IMG/VR virus record: IMGVR_UViG_3300020470_000080 | Coordinates: 1-35,295 of that record | Direction: 5' to 3' (one strand) | From: a virus | DNA length: 35,295 nt | Shown: piece by piece, positions 32,795-35,295 of the stretch | Layout of the letters: each line of letters begins with the position of its first letter | How positions within the stretch are numbered: position 1 is the stretch's first letter | The notes under the pieces: generated by a model | The model's database searches: none | What the model saw: the letters and a program-made list of their open reading frames with translations, nothing else | Told to the model about the DNA's origin: nothing | Made by a program: the position numbers and the translations under genes

Positions 32795-33556
32795 TTATGT
32801 AAATTTTCTTAATTGTTGAAGTATATATTTGTATGCCTCTACAATATTCCCTTCATCTTTTCTGAATAAGTCCTTATCAAAACGTTCTTTAGACCCCTTT
32901 TTCCAGAGTCGCATGTTGTCAGGTGATAATTCATCAGCCAAGAATAAATCGCCATGAGCATCGTAACCAAACTCCAATTTAAAATCAACAAGATCAATAC
33001 CCATTAGGGTAAATAAAATTTGAAATTGACTATTTACTTCTAGTGCAATTTCTTTCATATGTTCAGGATTAATACCCATAAGTCTAACACGATCTGGTGT
33101 AAGTAATGGATCATCCTTTTCATCATCCTTTAAAAAGTATTCTACTATAGGTGGATTAATATTAGTACCCTCAGTAATAGTAGTTTGACTTACTATAGAC
33201 CCTGCAGCAATATTTCTAACAATAACTTCTACAGGAACAATATCTAATTTTCTACAAAGTAGAACATCAAGATTTGGGCAATCAAGATAATGAGTTTTAA
33301 CACCTCTTCTCTCTAATAACTCAAATAATAATGCAGATATAAGACAACAAGTCTTACCTTTACCTTCATAAAACTCAGTTCTTTTACCATTACCAGCAGT
33401 TACTTTATCATGAAAATGTATGTACACCTTTTCAGGTTCATCAGTAATCTGATAAACAGATTTTACTTTACCTTGAAGTAGTACATAATCTTTTGCTTCA
33501 GTAAACTCCTTTGAATAAAAAAGATTAAGTTTATCAATACCTGGATCTCCACTCAT
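32795..33556 (-). CDS. purC: Phosphoribosylaminoimidazole-succinocarboxamide synthase (SAICAR synthetase)
   Basis: A 253-residue enzyme joining aspartate to CAIR with ATP, in purine synthesis. Seen: the family signatures IVPVEVIVRNIAAGS (near residues 106-120) and LVDFKLEFG (near 190-198), with HFHDKVTAGNGKR and FLKDDEKDDPLLT as further substrate-binding parts and LADELSPDNMRLW near residue 208. Length matches bacterial PurC. Purine genes are well known in cyanophages as host-derived metabolic genes. It overlaps the upstream gene by ATGA and is probably coupled. The product would feed phage DNA synthesis together with thyX. Confidence 0.96.
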   Translation of the reverse strand: MSGDPGIDKLNLFYSKEFTEAKDYVLLQGKVKSVYQITDEPEKVYIHFHDKVTAGNGKRTEFYEGKGKTCCLISALLFELLERRGVKTHYLDCPNLDVLLCRKLDIVPVEVIVRNIAAGSIVSQTTITEGTNINPPIVEYFLKDDEKDDPLLTPDRVRLMGINPEHMKEIALEVNSQFQILFTLMGIDLVDFKLEFGYDAHGDLFLADELSPDNMRLWKKGSKERFDKDLFRKDEGNIVEAYKYILQQLRKFT

Positions 33557-33792
33557 GGTTTTTCATACTTTTTAATACTATCTTCCCACTCCTTTAAAGA
33601 AGAGGAACAATCAGGGGGTTCTGGATCTTTATAACCTTTCATCTTCTTCCACTTATTATGCAATGCACCCATCATCCAAGATTGAGAAAGACTCTTAGGT
33701 CCATTCTCTAAGAGATCTAACTCATATTTGGATGAAGTATAACCCTTATACTCTTCTCTCCAATTAGAATCATCATAAGGTTTATTCGACAT
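33553..33792 (-). CDS. Small hypothetical protein
   Basis: A 79-residue protein starting MSNKPYDDSNWREEYKGYTSS, with a helical middle (KSLSQSWMMGALHNKWKKMKG) and an acidic, proline-containing ending (DPEPPDCSSSLKEWEDS). No family recognised. The start is decided by GGAGG about 8 bases before the ATG at 33792, at the end of the upstream gene; the longer frame from 33846 has no such site. It overlaps the upstream gene by 11 bases and purC by 4. Confidence 0.7.
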   Translation of the reverse strand: MSNKPYDDSNWREEYKGYTSSKYELDLLENGPKSLSQSWMMGALHNKWKKMKGYKDPEPPDCSSSLKEWEDSIKKYEKP

Positions 33793-33982
33793 CCCATGCC
33801 CTCCTTTTCCAATCAGCATACATCTGACCGTAAACCATTCCTTCATCAGATTTTATATCTCTACCTTCAAGAAGTTCTATCTGTTGTTTAGATAAATTAC
33901 CCTTCATAGATTCAAGATAAGTTTTTTCCCAATTAGGAATGTCTTTAATGTATTCACGAGATTCTACTTTCTTAGCAATCAT
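33782..33982 (-). CDS. Small hypothetical protein
   Basis: A 66-residue protein starting MIAKKVESREYIKDIPNWEK, largely helical and charged, with LSKQQIELLEGR and MVYGQMYADWKRRAW. No family recognised. It overlaps the 29-residue membrane peptide upstream by ATGA and the next gene downstream by 11 bases, so it is translated in a chain. The short middle (LSKQQIELLEGRDI) might form a DNA- or protein-binding helix, but this is a guess. Confidence 0.7.
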   Translation of the reverse strand: MIAKKVESREYIKDIPNWEKTYLESMKGNLSKQQIELLEGRDIKSDEGMVYGQMYADWKRRAWDVE

Positions 33983-34068
33983 TTTCTAAGAAACCCAAAT
34001 AAACGAAATTGAAATGCAGTGATAATAAATGCAGCAGCAACTACACCAAGAATTTCCATCATTGTCAT
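33979..34068 (-). CDS. Single-pass membrane peptide (29 aa)
   Basis: A very short gene read on the minus strand: ATG at 34068, TGA at 33979-33981. The product begins MTMMEILGVVAAAFIITAF, a membrane helix, and ends with a basic FRLFGFLRK, so its C-terminus would face the cytoplasm. GGAG lies 6 bases before the ATG, and the stop overlaps the next start by ATGA, both of which argue that it is real. Its size recalls small photosystem or cytochrome subunits, but I see no match to a known one. Confidence 0.72.
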   Translation of the reverse strand: MTMMEILGVVAAAFIITAFQFRLFGFLRK

Positions 34069-34089
34069 ATTAATCTCCATAGGTAAAGA

Positions 34090-34443
34090 TTATTTATTTT
34101 TAAGATTCTCCTGTAAGTATAGCATAGCATTTTTAATAATGTCAATATCACTTTTAAATTGTTTTAAACCATTATTACAAGTCTTACAAATACCCTTAGA
34201 TATTTTTATATCAGTACTATTACAAATATAACAAGTTCCTATAGTATCCTTTTCTGAATAATGTTTTTTAATTCTTATTCTTGCACACTCTTTACATTCA
34301 TAGGAATATGATGAAGGAAGATCTGGAGTATCAATTCTAGACAAATAAAAATCGGACAATAGATTCTTATGCCCACCACAAGTTCTACAAGTCCGATCTA
34401 CTAAGAGAAGATTCTCAGATTTTAGTTGCCTATCTATGTCCAT
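34090..34443 (-). CDS. Endonuclease VII-like zinc protein lacking the catalytic loop
   Basis: A 117-residue protein with four CxxC pairs: Cys19/22, Cys50/53, Cys71/74 and Cys86/89. The first two pairs form an N-terminal zinc finger (CRTCGGHKNLLSDFYLS, then YECKECARIRIKKHY) as found before phage endonuclease VII domains. The second half keeps the two zinc pairs of endonuclease VII and the following helix (KTCNNGLKQFKSDIDIIKNA, like the CNxGLGxFxD motif). Only 11 residues separate the last two pairs, whereas T4 gp49 has about 30 there with the catalytic Asp and His. The enzyme is therefore probably inactive or altered. It overlaps the Ycf35-like gene by 10 bases. Confidence 0.75.
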   Translation of the reverse strand: MDIDRQLKSENLLLVDRTCRTCGGHKNLLSDFYLSRIDTPDLPSSYSYECKECARIRIKKHYSEKDTIGTCYICNSTDIKISKGICKTCNNGLKQFKSDIDIIKNAMLYLQENLKNK

Positions 34444-34811
34444 CTAGTAACAACTAATTCTACCTCACCATTAACATTTTTAATTTCATTTTCAATAGTA
34501 AATCCATCCTTAGCAGTAACCTTTTTAATATTTTGAATAGCATACTGTTGAGTAAGTTTATCAATAAACCTTTGAACAGGGACATCCAAATCCCAAGTTT
34601 GTTCATCAGCAACTAAATCATATGACTCACCATTCCACTTAAATCCAATATCATCTGTAATAGAAACATCTACCTTCACCTTTTCATGTCGGTGATTAAT
34701 AGGATTTATTAACTCTTGATCATTCTGAACATTATATTGTAAAAGATTCAATGCTTCAATTAAAATTTCTTTATCCTTGATCTTCGTTTTGATTGTACTG
34801 AAGTGTGACAT
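34434..34811 (-). CDS. Ycf35-like protein (DUF1257)
   Basis: A 125-residue protein starting MSHFSTIKTKIKDKEILIEAL, the conserved opening of the DUF1257/Ycf35 family of cyanobacteria, plastids and cyanophages. Later parts also fit: a central KVDVSITDDIGFKWNG, VADEQTWDLD, VQRFIDKLTQQYA, and a beta-rich end (EVELVVTRWT). Function is unknown. It overlaps the DUF2997 gene by 41 bases; the same pair is found together in cyanobacteria, so the two proteins probably act together. Confidence 0.9.
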   Translation of the reverse strand: MSHFSTIKTKIKDKEILIEALNLLQYNVQNDQELINPINHRHEKVKVDVSITDDIGFKWNGESYDLVADEQTWDLDVPVQRFIDKLTQQYAIQNIKKVTAKDGFTIENEIKNVNGEVELVVTRWT

Positions 34812-34980
34812 TTTCTTGTGATTGATAGTATTCTGGTTTAGTTTCTACGTAAGTAACATTACCAAGTTTCTCTTCTATAGATTTAGTTATATCTTGACAT
34901 TCATTACCGATAGCACCGAAGACTTCTTCAGAAACCATACCATCCTGTCTAATAGTAAATTTAATAGATTGTTTTGCCAT
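34771..34980 (-). CDS. DUF2997-family protein
   Basis: A 69-residue protein: MAKQSIKFTIRQDGMVSEEVFG, then GNECQDITKSIEEKLGNV. The start IKFTIRQDGxVxEEVxG and the C-x3-T/I helix are those of the small DUF2997 proteins encoded next to Ycf35. The ATG directly follows the U-tract of the psbA terminator, so read-through mRNA has no normal ribosome binding site (the only GGGAGG is in the terminator stem, 19 bases away). No promoter of its own is obvious. Function unknown. Confidence 0.85.
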   Translation of the reverse strand: MAKQSIKFTIRQDGMVSEEVFGAIGNECQDITKSIEEKLGNVTYVETKPEYYQSQENVTLQYNQNEDQG

Positions 34981-35006
34981 AAAAAAAGGGAGGTATTAAC
35001 CTCCCT
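34981..35006 (-). terminator. Strong intrinsic terminator after psbA
   Basis: Minus strand: an 8-bp stem AGGGAGGT/ACCTCCCT (including the base at 34987) with a 4-base loop (34995-34998), then a run of U residues (34987-34981). It lies 25 bases past the psbA stop and ends exactly at the ATG of the next gene. Confidence 0.9.
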
Positions 35007-35031
35007 ATATTATATCATATATTTAGATATA

Positions 35032-35295
35032 TTACCCAACAGAAGGAGCAACGAGTGCAACTTCAGTAGACTCTGCAGCAGCAAGGTCTAGTGGGAAGTT
35101 GTGTGCATTTCTTTCATGCATAACTTCCATACCAAGGTTTGCTCTGTTAAGAACATCACCCCAAGTAGGAACAACCTTACCAGATGCGTCTACGACTGAC
35201 TGGTTGAAGTTGAAACCATTAAGGTTGAATGCCATTGTGCAGATACCCATTGAGGTTAACCACACACAAATAACAGGCCATGAGGCAAGGAAGAA
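35032..35295 (-). CDS. psbA: Photosystem II D1 protein, 3' end only
   Basis: The last 87 residues of D1, open to the right edge of the window. Seen: [19 protein letters not shown] (the last membrane helix and the loop), then [18 protein letters not shown] with the C-terminal ligands of the manganese cluster (His, Glu and Asp) and LDLA, the mature end. A C-terminal extension [15 protein letters not shown] follows, which the host processing protease would remove. Phage D1 is thought to replace damaged host D1 during infection. The full gene would be about 1080 bases. No intron is seen in this part. Confidence 0.97.
   Translation of the reverse strand, partial: FFLASWPVICVWLTSMGICTMAFNLNGFNFNQSVVDASGKVVPTWGDVLNRANLGMEVMHERNAHNFPLDLAAAESTEVALVAPSVG

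Overview
The window is part of the genome of a T4-like cyanophage (a myovirus of marine Prochlorococcus or Synechococcus). It is strongly AT-rich and densely packed, and almost every gene is on the minus strand with short overlaps (ATGA, TAATG). Both ends are cut genes typical of these phages: flavin-dependent thymidylate synthase thyX on the left and photosystem II D1 protein psbA on the right. Heme oxygenase, SAICAR synthase (purC), glutaredoxin and a Ycf35-like protein also fit a cyanophage carrying host-like metabolic genes. I cannot name the isolate or the host genus from this sequence.

Layout. 1-3081: thyX and a run of small, mostly unassigned cyanophage genes, broken by two intrinsic terminators (1358-1384 and 847-870) and two sigma70-like promoters, one with an operator-like palindrome; then glutaredoxin. 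3127-4638: a virion protein with a T4-type late promoter motif. 4675-10712: a carbohydrate cassette. Two plus-strand genes (an HldD-type epimerase and a 2-oxoglutarate/Fe(II) oxygenase) face a six-gene minus-strand operon: GT9-like glycosyltransferase, NodU-type carbamoyltransferase, HldE-type nucleotidyltransferase, HldE-type kinase, EcbF-like HAD phosphatase and a cupin. 10800-30875: a 20 kb block of virion and adhesin genes, including two cysteine-rich paralogues, several large modular fibre proteins, a subtilisin-like protease and a protein with a cupredoxin-like copper site. 30934-34980: an HNH endonuclease, ho1, a DUF1415-like gene, a membrane protein, purC, several small genes, a degenerate endonuclease VII-like protein and the DUF1257/DUF2997 pair. 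34981-35295: a strong terminator and the 3' end of psbA.

How it works together. The sugar cassette encodes most steps of ADP-heptose synthesis (kinase, phosphatase candidate, adenylyltransferase, epimerase) plus a GT9-like transferase and a carbamoyltransferase. Only the first enzyme, the sedoheptulose-7-phosphate isomerase, is not seen. Because the cassette lies inside the fibre cluster, I infer it makes a decorated heptose-like sugar for the host surface or the virion; the acceptor is unknown. The psbA, ho1 and purC genes would support host photosynthesis, bilin supply and purine synthesis during infection. The structural genes share several repeated modules, which suggests adhesins built by duplication and shuffling. 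No tRNA, CRISPR array or insertion sequence was seen.
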